A stretch of 64,000 nt of DNA, taken from Roseicyclus persicicus (GTDB lineage Bacteria > Pseudomonadota > Alphaproteobacteria > Rhodobacterales > Rhodobacteraceae). The stretch lies in the NCBI RefSeq assembly GCF_012395815.1, contig NZ_JAAZQQ010000002.1, positions 806,001 through 870,000 of the forward strand, written 5' to 3'. Position 1 is the stretch's first letter. Every line of letters begins with the position of its first letter. The position numbers were made by a program, and so were the translations under genes. The notes beneath the pieces are model-generated. The model saw nothing but the letters and a program-made list of their open reading frames with translations, had not been told where the DNA came from and made no database searches. Of the stretch, positions 9,596 through 17,819 are shown in pieces.

Positions 9596-10267
9596 ATGAC
9601 CGCCACCGCCAAGCAAGGGGACTGGATCGAGCGGTTCGAGGGGCTGAGCCGTCTCGAGCCGCGGGTCCGCGACCTGCTGACCGCGCGCAGCCAGGTGATC
9701 CGGGTGCCGGCGGGCACGGTGATCTTCGGGCCGGGCAAGTCGCCGGACAACCTGCTGCTGCTGCTGCACGGCACGGTGCGGGTGCAGCAGCTGGCCGAGA
9801 ACGGGCGCGAGGTGGTGCTCTACCGCGTCACGGCGGGCGAAAGCTGCGTGCTGACCACGGCCTGCATGCTGGCCTACGAGGATTACGCCGCCGAGGGCGT
9901 GGCCGAGACCGACATCGAGGCCGCGGCGATCCCGCGGGCGGTGTTCGACGACCTGATCGCGTCGTCCAAGGAATTCCGCAACTTCGTGTTCCGCGCCTAT
10001 TCGCGGCGGATCACCGACCTGTTCCACGTGATCGAGGACATCGCCTTCCGCCGCATGGACATCCGCCTTGCGCAGAAGATCATCGAGCGCGCGGACACCG
10101 GCGTGCTCAAGGCCACCCACGCCCAGCTCGCCGCGGAACTGGGCACCGCGCGCGAGGTGATCTCGCGCCAGCTGGCCGAGTTCCAGCGCCGCGGCTGGAT
10201 CGCCCAGTCGCGCGGCGCCATCGAGATCCTCGACTGCGACGGGCTGCGCGGGCTGGCCGAAAGCTGA
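9596..10267 (+). CDS. Crp/Fnr family transcriptional regulator
   Basis: This is a 223-residue regulator with an N-terminal cyclic-nucleotide-type sensory barrel (about 20-125), a long dimer helix and a C-terminal winged helix (about 155-215). The recognition helix reads EVISR (residues 187-191), matching the FNR-type E-x-x-S-R pattern that reads TTGA half-sites. The N-terminal Fe-S cysteines of FNR are absent, so it is not a classical oxygen sensor. Two cysteines, C84 and C90, in 'GESCVLTTACML' could be redox or persulfide sensing residues (inference). The start follows a GGGGGAGA ribosome site. The gene lies directly upstream of the sulfur operon. Confidence 0.9.
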   Translation: MTATAKQGDWIERFEGLSRLEPRVRDLLTARSQVIRVPAGTVIFGPGKSPDNLLLLLHGTVRVQQLAENGREVVLYRVTAGESCVLTTACMLAYEDYAAEGVAETDIEAAAIPRAVFDDLIASSKEFRNFVFRAYSRRITDLFHVIEDIAFRRMDIRLAQKIIERADTGVLKATHAQLAAELGTAREVISRQLAEFQRRGWIAQSRGAIEILDCDGLRGLAES

Positions 10268-10280
10268 TCGCCGCCAACGG

Positions 10281-10294
10281 TTGACCTGCATCAA
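10281..10294 (+). promoter_or_regulatory. FNR-type box upstream of the sulfur operon
   Basis: TTGACCTGCATCAA is a perfect TTGA-N6-TCAA inverted repeat. It lies 14 bp past the regulator stop and 120 bp before the leader ORF. It fits the half-site predicted from the EVISR recognition helix of the adjacent regulator. Confidence 0.6.
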
Positions 10295-10326
10295 GGCCGG
10301 CCGCGCCGCGCCGTCCGATCCTGCTG

Positions 10327-10368
10327 TGTGACCTAATCACAGACCGGGCCGGCCCGCGCCGGTATATC
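10327..10368 (+). promoter_or_regulatory. Putative activated promoter: TGTGA-N5-TCACA repeat plus -10 TATATC
   Basis: A perfect 15-base inverted repeat TGTGACCTAATCACA occupies 10327-10341. A -10-like TATATC is at 10363-10368. If transcription starts near 10375, the repeat is centred near -41, the place of a class II Crp/Fnr-type activator. The 5-base spacer differs from the 6-base spacer of E. coli CRP sites. The start site is inferred, not seen. Confidence 0.5.
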
Positions 10369-10400
10369 TGACCCTGCGAACAGGCAAGGAGTCAGCACAA

Positions 10401-10454
10401 ATGGCTGAAATCATTCGGAATCAGATGCGATTCGCATCGGGGGGAAAGGCATGA
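10401..10454 (+). CDS. Short leader ORF (17 codons), translationally coupled to the sulfur operon
   Basis: An ATG preceded by AAGGAG (10386-10390 region, good spacing) opens a 17-codon frame encoding [17 protein letters not shown]. Its TGA overlaps the ATG of the next gene (ATGA at 10451-10454). The arrangement implies that ribosomes finishing the leader start the YeeE/YedE gene. It could be a regulatory leader peptide or the remnant of a longer upstream gene. The peptide has no recognised relative. Base composition is locally less G+C-rich than the neighbouring genes. Confidence 0.5.
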   Translation: MAEIIRNQMRFASGGKA

Positions 10455-10885
10455 TCGAAACCGCGTTCACACCCTGGCAATCGCTGGGCGGCGGCGCCCT
10501 GATCGGGCTGGCGGCGGTGCTGCTGATGCTCGTCGCGGGCCGCATCATGGGCGCGACCGGCGTTCTGGCCGGCATCTTCGCCCCGGCCTCGGTCTACGAC
10601 CTGAGCTGGCGCGTGGCGCTGCTGGCGGGCATGGTCACTGGCCCGGCCGTGTTCTGGCTGGTCACGGGCGGCATGCCCGAGATCACCGTCCCGGTCTCCA
10701 CGCCCATGCTGCTGGTCGGCGGCTTTATCGTCGGCGTCGGCGTGACCTACGGGTCGGGCTGCACCTCGGGCCACGGCGTCTGCGGCATGGCGCGGCTGTC
10801 GCCGCGGTCCATCGCGGCGACGCTGACCTTCATGGCCACGACCGCCGTCACCGTCTTCGTCGTCCGCCACGTCATCGGAGGGTAA
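10451..10885 (+). CDS. YeeE/YedE (sulfur transport) half-protein, PmpA-like
   Basis: This 144-residue inner-membrane protein has about four membrane helices. It carries the signature '[20 protein letters not shown]' near residues 99-118, whose Cys and Gly residues define the YeeE/YedE fold that moves thiosulfate or other sulfur species. It is half the length of E. coli YeeE and is followed at once by a second half, so the two probably form one channel. It is the first structural gene of the operon and is coupled to the leader ORF. Confidence 0.88.
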   Translation: MIETAFTPWQSLGGGALIGLAAVLLMLVAGRIMGATGVLAGIFAPASVYDLSWRVALLAGMVTGPAVFWLVTGGMPEITVPVSTPMLLVGGFIVGVGVTYGSGCTSGHGVCGMARLSPRSIAATLTFMATTAVTVFVVRHVIGG

Positions 10886-10889
10886 TGCG

Positions 10890-11327
10890 ATGCACCTGAT
10901 CCTGATCTACCTCATCGGCGTGGTCTTCGGCACCGGCATCGTCGTGTCGGGCATGGCCAACCCCGCCAAGGTCATCAACTTCTTCGACGTGGCCGGCAGC
11001 TGGGATCCCAGCCTCGCCTTCGTGATGGGCGGCGCGCTGATCGTGGCGGCCATCGGCTATCGCCTCGTGTTCCTGCGCGGCCGGCCGATCTTCGAGGGCA
11101 AGTTCATGCTGCCCACCGCCCGCAACCTCGACGCGCGCCTCATCGGCGGGTCCGCCGTCTTCGGCGTCGGCTGGGGCATCGCGGGCTTCTGCCCGGGCGG
11201 CGCGCTGCCCGCGCTCGGCACCGGCCGGACCGAGGTGATCCTGTTCGTGATCGCCATGCTCGGCGGCATCTTCGCTGCGAAATACCTGCAATCGCTGTCG
11301 CGCCCCAAGGCGCAGGCGGCTTCCTGA
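10890..11327 (+). CDS. YeeE/YedE (sulfur transport) half-protein, PmpB-like
   Basis: This 145-residue membrane protein starts 4 bp after the previous stop. The N-terminal '[20 protein letters not shown]' and the later '[21 protein letters not shown]' (Cys in the sulfur-handling motif) match the second half of YeeE/YedE proteins. Together with the preceding gene it would make a full sulfur-compound channel in the inner membrane. In related bacteria such gene pairs (pmpAB) accompany sulfide detoxification genes, as here. Confidence 0.88.
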   Translation: MHLILIYLIGVVFGTGIVVSGMANPAKVINFFDVAGSWDPSLAFVMGGALIVAAIGYRLVFLRGRPIFEGKFMLPTARNLDARLIGGSAVFGVGWGIAGFCPGGALPALGTGRTEVILFVIAMLGGIFAAKYLQSLSRPKAQAAS

Positions 11328-11348
11328 GAACCCCGGAGGACCCTGTAA

Positions 11349-12233
11349 ATGACCGACTATCCCGTGAACATGAACGTCCACCCCGAGGTCGAGCCCTTCT
11401 TCGACCCCGCGACCAACACGATCTCCTACGTCGTGAAGGACCCCAACTCCAACAGCTGTGCCATCGTCGACAGCGTGATGGACATCGACTACGCCGCCGG
11501 CCGCATCACCTACGAAAGCGCCGACGCCATCATCGCCTATGTCCAGGACAAGGGCCTCAAGGTCGAGTGGCTGATCGAGACCCACGTCCACGCCGACCAC
11601 CTGTCGGCCGCGCCCTACATCCAGGACAAGCTGGGCGGCAAGATCGGCATCGGCCGCAACATCACCGTGGTGCAGGACACCTTCGGCAAGGTGTTCAACG
11701 AGGGCACCGAGTTCCAGCGCGACGGCTCGCAGTTCGACGCGCTGTTCGATGACGGCGACAGCTACGAGATCGGCGGGATGCGCGCGGTGGCGATGTACAC
11801 GCCGGGCCACACGCCGGCCTGCATGACCCATGTGATGGGCGACGCGGCCTTCGTCGGCGACACGCTGTTCATGCCCGATGGCGGCTCGGCGCGGGCCGAC
11901 TTCCCCGGCGGGGACGCGGGCACGCTGTATGACTCGATCCAGAAGGTGCTGGCCCTGCCCGACGAGATGCGCCTGTTCATGTGCCACGACTACGGCCCGA
12001 ACGGCCGCGACATCCAGTGGGAGACCACGGTCGGCGACGAGAAGGCGCACAACATCCACGTCGGCGGCGGAAAGACGAAGGAGGAATTCGTCAAGTTCCG
12101 CACCGAGCGCGACGCGCAGCTCGACATGCCGCGGCTCATCATCCCCTCGCTGCAGGTGAACATGCGCGCGGGCGAGGTGCCGAAGGACCGCGATGGCCGC
12201 CCGATGCTCAAGGTGCCGGTCAACGCGCTCTGA
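11349..12233 (+). CDS. Metallo-beta-lactamase-fold hydrolase, persulfide dioxygenase-like (ETHE1/Blh type)
   Basis: This 294-residue soluble enzyme probably oxidises glutathione persulfide to sulfite. Metal-binding residues of the fold are visible: THVHADHL (H79, H81, D83, H84), H154 in YTPGHTP, D171 in FVGDTLF and H213 in MCHDYGP. The MBL domain is continuous with a C-terminal extension from about residue 215 that is typical of the Blh/ETHE1 group. Its position between the sulfur-channel genes and the SQR fusion supports the persulfide role. The substrate is inferred from family and context. Confidence 0.88.
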   Translation: MTDYPVNMNVHPEVEPFFDPATNTISYVVKDPNSNSCAIVDSVMDIDYAAGRITYESADAIIAYVQDKGLKVEWLIETHVHADHLSAAPYIQDKLGGKIGIGRNITVVQDTFGKVFNEGTEFQRDGSQFDALFDDGDSYEIGGMRAVAMYTPGHTPACMTHVMGDAAFVGDTLFMPDGGSARADFPGGDAGTLYDSIQKVLALPDEMRLFMCHDYGPNGRDIQWETTVGDEKAHNIHVGGGKTKEEFVKFRTERDAQLDMPRLIIPSLQVNMRAGEVPKDRDGRPMLKVPVNAL

Positions 12234-12245
12234 TCCCTGCCAGGC

Positions 12246-12270
12246 GGGCGGGCGCAGGACGCGCCCGCCC
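12246..12270 (+). other. Intercistronic hairpin
   Basis: Perfect 10-base arms GGGCGGGCGC/GCGCCCGCCC surround a 5-base loop between the hydrolase and SQR-fusion genes. There is no T-run, so it more likely affects mRNA stability or processing than termination. Confidence 0.5.
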
Positions 12271-12315
12271 CACGCAACCCGGGGGCGAGGGGCCCCTTGA
12301 GGAGGAGGCACCGCC

Positions 12316-13989
12316 ATGGATGCCCGGACGATCACGGTTGGCCTGTCGGTCAGCCCCCAGATAACCGCCGACGACCTGCGGACGGCCAAGGACCACGGCT
12401 TTCGCGCGATCATCTGCAACCGCCCCGACGGCGAGGGCATGGACCAGCCCAACTTCGAGGAGATCGAGACCGCCGCGAAGGCCCTCGGCCTCGAGGCGCG
12501 CTACCTGCCGATCACGGCGGGCAAGGTCATGGACGAGGACGCCGCCGCCTTCGGCCGCCTCCTGACGGAACTGCCCGGCCCGGTGCTGGCCTACTGCCGC
12601 ACCGGCACGCGGTCGGCGACGCTGTGGTCGCTGGCCGTGGCCAAGGACAAGCCGGTGGCCGACATCCTCGCCGCGACCAAGGCGGCGGGCTACGACATGG
12701 GCGGCGTGGTGCGCCGCATCGCCAACGGCGGCAAGACGCCCACCGACCGCGCCGACGCGCAGTTCGACGTGGTGATCGTGGGCGGCGGCGCCGCGGGCAT
12801 CGCGGTGGCGGCCTCGCTCCGCGCGCGCAAGCCGGGGCTGGAGATGGCGATCATCGACCCCGCCGACATCCATTACTACCAGCCCGGCTGGACCATGGTG
12901 GGCGGCGGCGTGTTCGACGCCGCGACCACCGCCAAGACCATGGGCAGCCTGATCCCCGCGGGCGTTCACTGGATCAAGTCCGCCGTCGCGGCCTTCGAGC
13001 CCAAGGACAACGCCGTCATCCTCGACGGCTGCCGCGTGGTGAAATACCGCCGCCTGATCGTCGCGCCGGGGCTGAAGCTCGACTGGCACAAGGTCGAGGG
13101 TCTGGTCGACACGCTGGGCCAGAACGGCGTGACCTCGAACTACCGCTACGACCTCGCCCCCTACACCTGGGAACTGGTCAAGGGGATGAAACAGGGCCGC
13201 GCCGTGTTCACCCAGCCGCCGATGCCGATCAAGTGCGCCGGCGCCCCGCAGAAGGCGCTGTATCTCTCGGGCGACCACTGGTTCCGCACGGGCGTGCTCG
13301 ACCGGATCGACATCCAGTTCATGAACGCGGGCGGCGTGCTGTTCGGGGTCAAGGATTATGTCCCGGCGCTGCAGTCCTACATGAACCGCTACAAGGCCGA
13401 GCTGAATTTCTTCCACAATCTCAAGGCCATCGACGGGCCTGCGAAAAAGGCGTGGTTCGAGGTGAAGGAGCCCGAGAAGGAGGCCCGCACCGTCGAGGTG
13501 GAGTTCGACATGATCCATGTCGTGCCGCCCCAGACCGCGCCCGACTTCATCCGGGTCTCGCCGCTGGCCGACGCCGCGGGCTGGGTCGACGTGGACCAGG
13601 CGACGCTGCGCCACAAGACCTACGAGAACATCTGGTCGCTCGGCGACGTGATGAACGCGCCGAACGCCAAGACCGCCGCGGCGGCCCGGATGCAGGCGCC
13701 CATCGTGGCCGAGAACGTGGCCGACGACATCGACGGGCGGTCCCCCACCGCGATCTACAACGGCTACGGCTCCTGCCCGCTGACGGTGGAGAAGGGCAAG
13801 ATCGTGCTGGCCGAGTTCGGCTATGGCGGCACGCTGCTGCCGTCCTTCCCGCGCTGGCTGATCGACGGCACCAAGCCGACCCGCGCGGCGTGGTTCCTGA
13901 AGGAGACCGTGCTGCCGCCCTTCTACTGGAAGGCGATGCTGCGCGGGAAGGAGTGGATGGTGAAGCCCGAGAAGGTCACCGCCCGCTGA
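12316..13989 (+). CDS. DUF442 (TIGR01244)-sulfide:quinone oxidoreductase fusion
   Basis: This is a 557-residue two-domain protein. Residues 1-110 are a DUF442/TIGR01244 phosphatase-like sulfurtransferase domain with the loop CRTGTRS (C94). Residues from about 150 form a flavoprotein with the FAD motif GGGAAG (156-161). It resembles mitochondrial-type sulfide:quinone oxidoreductase, with 'PIKCAGAPQK' (C307) and 'GYGSCPLT' (C487). The 180-residue spacing of these cysteines parallels the redox pair of human SQR. It would pass electrons from sulfide to quinone and hand the sulfane sulfur to the fused domain (inference). It sits directly downstream of the persulfide dioxygenase-like gene. Confidence 0.87.
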   Translation: MDARTITVGLSVSPQITADDLRTAKDHGFRAIICNRPDGEGMDQPNFEEIETAAKALGLEARYLPITAGKVMDEDAAAFGRLLTELPGPVLAYCRTGTRSATLWSLAVAKDKPVADILAATKAAGYDMGGVVRRIANGGKTPTDRADAQFDVVIVGGGAAGIAVAASLRARKPGLEMAIIDPADIHYYQPGWTMVGGGVFDAATTAKTMGSLIPAGVHWIKSAVAAFEPKDNAVILDGCRVVKYRRLIVAPGLKLDWHKVEGLVDTLGQNGVTSNYRYDLAPYTWELVKGMKQGRAVFTQPPMPIKCAGAPQKALYLSGDHWFRTGVLDRIDIQFMNAGGVLFGVKDYVPALQSYMNRYKAELNFFHNLKAIDGPAKKAWFEVKEPEKEARTVEVEFDMIHVVPPQTAPDFIRVSPLADAAGWVDVDQATLRHKTYENIWSLGDVMNAPNAKTAAAARMQAPIVAENVADDIDGRSPTAIYNGYGSCPLTVEKGKIVLAEFGYGGTLLPSFPRWLIDGTKPTRAAWFLKETVLPPFYWKAMLRGKEWMVKPEKVTAR

Positions 13990-14003
13990 CACGACACCGA
14001 GGC

Positions 14004-14027
14004 GGCGGCCCCGCGACCGGGGCCGCC
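14004..14027 (+). other. Intercistronic hairpin
   Basis: Perfect 10-base arms GGCGGCCCCG/CGGGGCCGCC surround a 4-base loop in the 61-bp gap between the SQR fusion and the SulP gene. No T-run follows. Confidence 0.5.
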
Positions 14028-14050
14028 CGAGCACAAGAAAGACGACCGGC

Positions 14051-15814
14051 ATGACCCGCACCGACATCCTCGCCCTCGCGAAACGCTACGTTCCCGTCCT
14101 CGACTGGGGCCGCAGCTACACCCGCGACGCGTTCCAGAACGACCTGCTGGCGGCGGTGATCGTGACGATCATGCTGATCCCGCAGTCGCTGGCCTACGCG
14201 CTCCTGGCGGGGCTTCCGCCCGAGGCGGGGCTTTACGCCTCGATCCTGCCCATCGTGCTCTACGCGATCTTCGGCACCTCCCGCGCGCTGGCCGTGGGGC
14301 CGGTGGCGGTGGTGTCGCTGATGACGGCGGCGGCGATCGGGCAGGTGGCCGAGCAGGGAACGGCGGGCTACGCGGTGGCCGCGCTGACGCTGGCGGTGCT
14401 GTCGGGGGGCATCCTGCTGGCGATGGGGCTGCTGAAGCTGGGGTTCCTGGCCAATTTCCTCAGCCACCCGGTCATCGCGGGCTTCATCACCGCGTCCGGC
14501 ATCCTGATCGCGGCCTCCCAGGTCCGCTACATCCTCGGCATCGACGCGCACGGCCACACGCTGCCCGAGGTGCTCTATACCCTCAACGAGAACATGAACG
14601 ACGCCGACCCGGTCACCATAGCGCTGGGCTTGGGGGCGCTGGGCTTCCTGTTCTGGGTGCGCAAGGGGCTTAAGCCGCTCCTGCTGCGGATGGGCGTGCG
14701 GCCGCGCCTGGCCGACATCGCGCAGAAGGCGGGGCCGGTGGGCGCGGTGGTCGTCACCACGCTGATCGTCTGGGCCTTCGGGCTGGCCGAGCAGGGCGTC
14801 GCCATCGTGGGCGCGGTGCCGCAGTCGCTGCCGCCGCTGACGATGCCCGACCTGTCGGCGGACCTGGTCTCGGCGCTGTTCGTGCCCGCGCTGCTGATCT
14901 CGGTGATCGGCTTCGTGGAATCCGTCTCGGTCGCCCAGACGCTGGCCGCCAAGAAGCGCCAGCGCATCGACCCCGACCAGGAGCTGATCGGGCTGGGCGC
15001 CGCCAACCTCGGCGCGGGCTTCACCGGCGGCTACCCGGTGACGGGCGGCTTTGCCCGGTCGGTCGTCAACTTCGACGCGGGCGCCGAGACGCCGGCGGCC
15101 GGCGCCTACACCGCCGTCGGCCTCGCCATCGCGGCGCTGGCGCTGACGCCGCTGATCTTCTTCCTGCCCAAGGCAACGCTGGCGGCCACCATCATCGTGG
15201 CGGTCCTGAGCCTCGTCGACTTCTCGATCCTCAAGACCAGCTGGGGCTATTCCAAGGCCGATTTCGCCGCCGTCGCCGCCACCATCCTGCTGACGCTGGG
15301 CATGGGGGTGGAGACGGGCGTGACCGCCGGGGTGCTCCTGTCGATCCTCCTGCACCTCTACAAGACGTCCAAGCCGCACGTGGCCGAGGTGGGCCTCGTC
15401 CCCGGCACCCAGCATTTCCGCAACATCCACCGCCACGCGGTCGACACCGACCCGGCCGTCCTGACCATCCGCATCGACGAGAGCCTGTATTTCCCGAACG
15501 CCCGGTTCCTGGAGGATTACGTCCTGAACCGCGTCGCAGGCGACAAGGCGGTGAAACACGTCGTGCTGATGTGCTCGGCGGTGAACGTGATCGACTTCTC
15601 GGCGCTCGAGGCGCTCGAGGCGCTGAACCTGCGGCTCAAGGACATGGGCATCACGCTGCACCTGTCCGAGGTGAAGGGCCCGGTGATGGACCGGCTGCAG
15701 CGGTCGCATTTCCTGCACGACCTGACGGGCCGCGTGTTCCTCGCGCAGTTCGACGCCTGGGTGGCGCTGACGCAGGCGCCCGCGCCGGAACCCGAGCGCC
15801 AGGCGGCGGAGTAA
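14051..15814 (+). CDS. SulP family anion transporter with C-terminal STAS domain
   Basis: This 587-residue inner-membrane transporter has the SulP landmark 'NDLLAAVIVTIMLIPQSLAYALLAGLPPEAGLYASILPIVLYAIFGTS' in the first 90 residues and ten or more hydrophobic segments. The central region 'VSVAQTLAAKKRQRIDPDQELIGLGAANLGAGFTGGYPVTGGFARS' is followed by a cytoplasmic STAS domain from about residue 440. SulP proteins carry sulfate, bicarbonate or other anions. As the last gene of the sulfur operon it may export sulfate or sulfite made from sulfide. That direction is inference. Confidence 0.92.
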   Translation: MTRTDILALAKRYVPVLDWGRSYTRDAFQNDLLAAVIVTIMLIPQSLAYALLAGLPPEAGLYASILPIVLYAIFGTSRALAVGPVAVVSLMTAAAIGQVAEQGTAGYAVAALTLAVLSGGILLAMGLLKLGFLANFLSHPVIAGFITASGILIAASQVRYILGIDAHGHTLPEVLYTLNENMNDADPVTIALGLGALGFLFWVRKGLKPLLLRMGVRPRLADIAQKAGPVGAVVVTTLIVWAFGLAEQGVAIVGAVPQSLPPLTMPDLSADLVSALFVPALLISVIGFVESVSVAQTLAAKKRQRIDPDQELIGLGAANLGAGFTGGYPVTGGFARSVVNFDAGAETPAAGAYTAVGLAIAALALTPLIFFLPKATLAATIIVAVLSLVDFSILKTSWGYSKADFAAVAATILLTLGMGVETGVTAGVLLSILLHLYKTSKPHVAEVGLVPGTQHFRNIHRHAVDTDPAVLTIRIDESLYFPNARFLEDYVLNRVAGDKAVKHVVLMCSAVNVIDFSALEALEALNLRLKDMGITLHLSEVKGPVMDRLQRSHFLHDLTGRVFLAQFDAWVALTQAPAPEPERQAAE

Positions 15815-15820
15815 AGGGGG

Positions 15821-15887
15821 CGAAAAACCGCAGTTTTTCGCACGGGAAAACTGCAGTTTTCCGCCGCGTTTTGCTGCAGCAAAACGC
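15821..15887. repeat. Three-hairpin intergenic element, copy 1
   Basis: Three perfect hairpins in a row lie between the convergent SulP and ugpC stops. The first is CGAAAAAC/GTTTTTCG around CGCA (15821-15840). The second is an 18-base self-complementary block with arms GGAAAAC/GTTTTCC (15845-15862). The third is a 22-base palindrome with arms GCGTTTTGCTG/CAGCAAAACGC (15866-15887). The A/T tracts in the stems stand out in this G+C-rich genome. A second copy is at 29552-29619. Confidence 0.85.
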
Positions 15888-15892
15888 CCCCG

Positions 15893-16954
15893 TCAGTCCA
15901 CCACGCTCAGCGCCGGGCGGCTGCCGCGCTCCATCGCCCGCCCCTCGGCGTCGAAGAACAGCACCGCCTCGGGGTCCGCGCCGAGGCGCAGCGTCTGCCC
16001 CTCGCGGATCTGCGTGCCGTGCCCGTCGCGCAGGATCATCCGGTCCGGGCCGATCGCCAGGTGCACCAGCGTCTCGGCCCCCAGCGCCTCGACCAGCACC
16101 ACGCGGGCCTCGGGCCCCTCGCGCGAGATGCGCAGCGCCTCGGGCCGCACCCCCAGCGCCGCCGCCCCGGGCCGGAGCCCGCCGCCCAGCGTCGCCACCG
16201 CCGCGCCGCCCGCCGTGCCCGCCTCGTAGACGTTCATCGGCGGCGCGCCGATGAATTCCGCCACGAAGCGGCTGGCCGGGCGCTGGTACAGGTCCATCGG
16301 CGTGCCGATCTGCTCGATCCGGCCCTCGGACATGATGACGATGCGGTCGGCCAGGCTCATCGCCTCGACCTGGTCATGGGTCACGAAGACGAAGGTCGCC
16401 TTGAGCCGCGCGTGCAGGTCCTTGAGTTCCGCCCGCAGCTGCGTGCGCAGCTTGGCGTCGAGGTTCGACAGCGGCTCGTCGAACAGGAACACGGCAGGTT
16501 CCCGCACGATGGCGCGGCCCATGGCGACGCGCTGGCGCTGGCCGCCCGACAGCTGCCGCGGCTTGCGGTCGAGGTACTGGGTGATCTGCAGCGTCTCGGC
16601 GGCCGCCGCGATGCGCCGGTCGATCTCGGGGCGCGGGGTGCCGCGGTTCCTGAGCCCGTATTCCATGTTCCGCCGCACCGACATGTGCGGGTAGAGCGCG
16701 TAGTTCTGGAACACCATGGCGATGTCGCGCTCGGCGGGCTCCAGCCGGTTCACCACGCGGCCGGCGATCTCGACCTCGCCCTCGGTGATCGTCTCCAGCC
16801 CCGCGATCATGCGCAGGATCGTCGACTTGCCGCAGCCCGAGGGGCCCACCAGCACGATGAATTCCCCGTCCGCGATGTCGACGGAGGCGCCTGTGACGGC
16901 GGTCACGCCGCCTGCGTAGGTCTTGCCCACGTTGCGAAGTTTCAACTCGGCCAT
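15893..16954 (-). CDS. ugpC: sn-Glycerol-3-phosphate ABC transporter ATP-binding protein UgpC
   Basis: This 353-residue cytoplasmic ATPase energises the Ugp importer. Walker [10 protein letters not shown] is at residues 37-45, the signature LSGGQRQR starts at about 135, and Walker B with DE is at 159-160, followed by '[21 protein letters not shown]'. The MalK-type regulatory TOBE/OB domain fills residues 240-353. Length and layout match UgpC/MalK. The start lies 3 bp after the ugpE stop. It is the last gene of ugpBAEC. The sugar-phosphate assignment rests on the neighbouring binding protein. Confidence 0.92.
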   Translation of the reverse strand: MAELKLRNVGKTYAGGVTAVTGASVDIADGEFIVLVGPSGCGKSTILRMIAGLETITEGEVEIAGRVVNRLEPAERDIAMVFQNYALYPHMSVRRNMEYGLRNRGTPRPEIDRRIAAAAETLQITQYLDRKPRQLSGGQRQRVAMGRAIVREPAVFLFDEPLSNLDAKLRTQLRAELKDLHARLKATFVFVTHDQVEAMSLADRIVIMSEGRIEQIGTPMDLYQRPASRFVAEFIGAPPMNVYEAGTAGGAAVATLGGGLRPGAAALGVRPEALRISREGPEARVVLVEALGAETLVHLAIGPDRMILRDGHGTQIREGQTLRLGADPEAVLFFDAEGRAMERGSRPALSVVD

Positions 16955-16957
16955 GCG

Positions 16958-17806
16958 TTATTTCTCGCTGTCCACGAGGCCCTTCACGAAGAGCCGCTGC
17001 ATCAGGATCACCACCGCGACGGGCGGCAGCATGGCGAGCACGGTGACCGCCATGATGTAGTTCCAGTTCGGTTCGCTGTCGACGACGTCGGCCATGCGCT
17101 TGATGCCCGCGACGATGGTGTAGAAGCTGTCGTCCGTCGTCACGAGGATCGGCCAGAGATACTGGTTCCAGCCGTAGATGAAGAGGATCACGAACAGCGC
17201 CGCGATGTTGGTCTGCGACATCGGCAACAGGATGTCGCGGAAGAACTTCATCGGGCCGGCGCCGTCGATCCGGGCGGCCTCCATCATCTCGTCGGGGATG
17301 GTCAGGAACACCTGCCGGAACAGGAAGGTGGCCGTGGCCGACGCCATCAGCGGCACGGTAAGGCCTGTGTAGCTGTTCAGCATTCCCAGATCGGCGATCA
17401 CCTCGTAGGTCGGCAGGATCCGCACCTCGACCGGCAGCATCAGGGTGATGAAGATCAGCCAGAAGGCCAGCACCCGGAACGGAAAGCGGAAATAGACGAT
17501 GGCGAAGGCCGAGACGATCGAGATCACGATCTTGCCCACCGCGATCAGCAGCGCCATCACCATCGAGTTGAACAGCATCAGGCTGATCGGCACCGACATC
17601 TGCGAGGAGATGCCGCCGGCCATGACCCCGGTGTAGCTGGTGGCGATGTTGTCGCCCGGCAGGAGCGGGATGGTGCCGGTGGCGAAGGCCGAGGGCTCGT
17701 GCGTCGACGCGATGAAGGCGACGTAGACCGGGAAGGCCACGAGCGCCACGCCGCAGATCAGCACGGCATGGGCCAGGATGTCGAGCCAGCGCTGGTTTTC
17801 GACCAT
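16958..17806 (-). CDS. ugpE: sn-Glycerol-3-phosphate ABC transporter permease UgpE
   Basis: This 282-residue MalG-type permease has six membrane segments. It has the EAA-loop region 'DEMMEAARIDGAGPMKFFRDILLPMSQTNIAALFV' around 185-220. The N-terminal 'ILAHAVLICGVALVAFPVYVAFIASTHEP' is characteristic of UgpE. It lies between ugpA (13-bp gap) and ugpC (3-bp gap). It forms the channel with UgpA for uptake of glycerol-3-phosphate or glycerophosphodiesters. Confidence 0.92.
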   Translation of the reverse strand: MVENQRWLDILAHAVLICGVALVAFPVYVAFIASTHEPSAFATGTIPLLPGDNIATSYTGVMAGGISSQMSVPISLMLFNSMVMALLIAVGKIVISIVSAFAIVYFRFPFRVLAFWLIFITLMLPVEVRILPTYEVIADLGMLNSYTGLTVPLMASATATFLFRQVFLTIPDEMMEAARIDGAGPMKFFRDILLPMSQTNIAALFVILFIYGWNQYLWPILVTTDDSFYTIVAGIKRMADVVDSEPNWNYIMAVTVLAMLPPVAVVILMQRLFVKGLVDSEK

Positions 17807-17819
17807 GTCTCCGCCCCCC

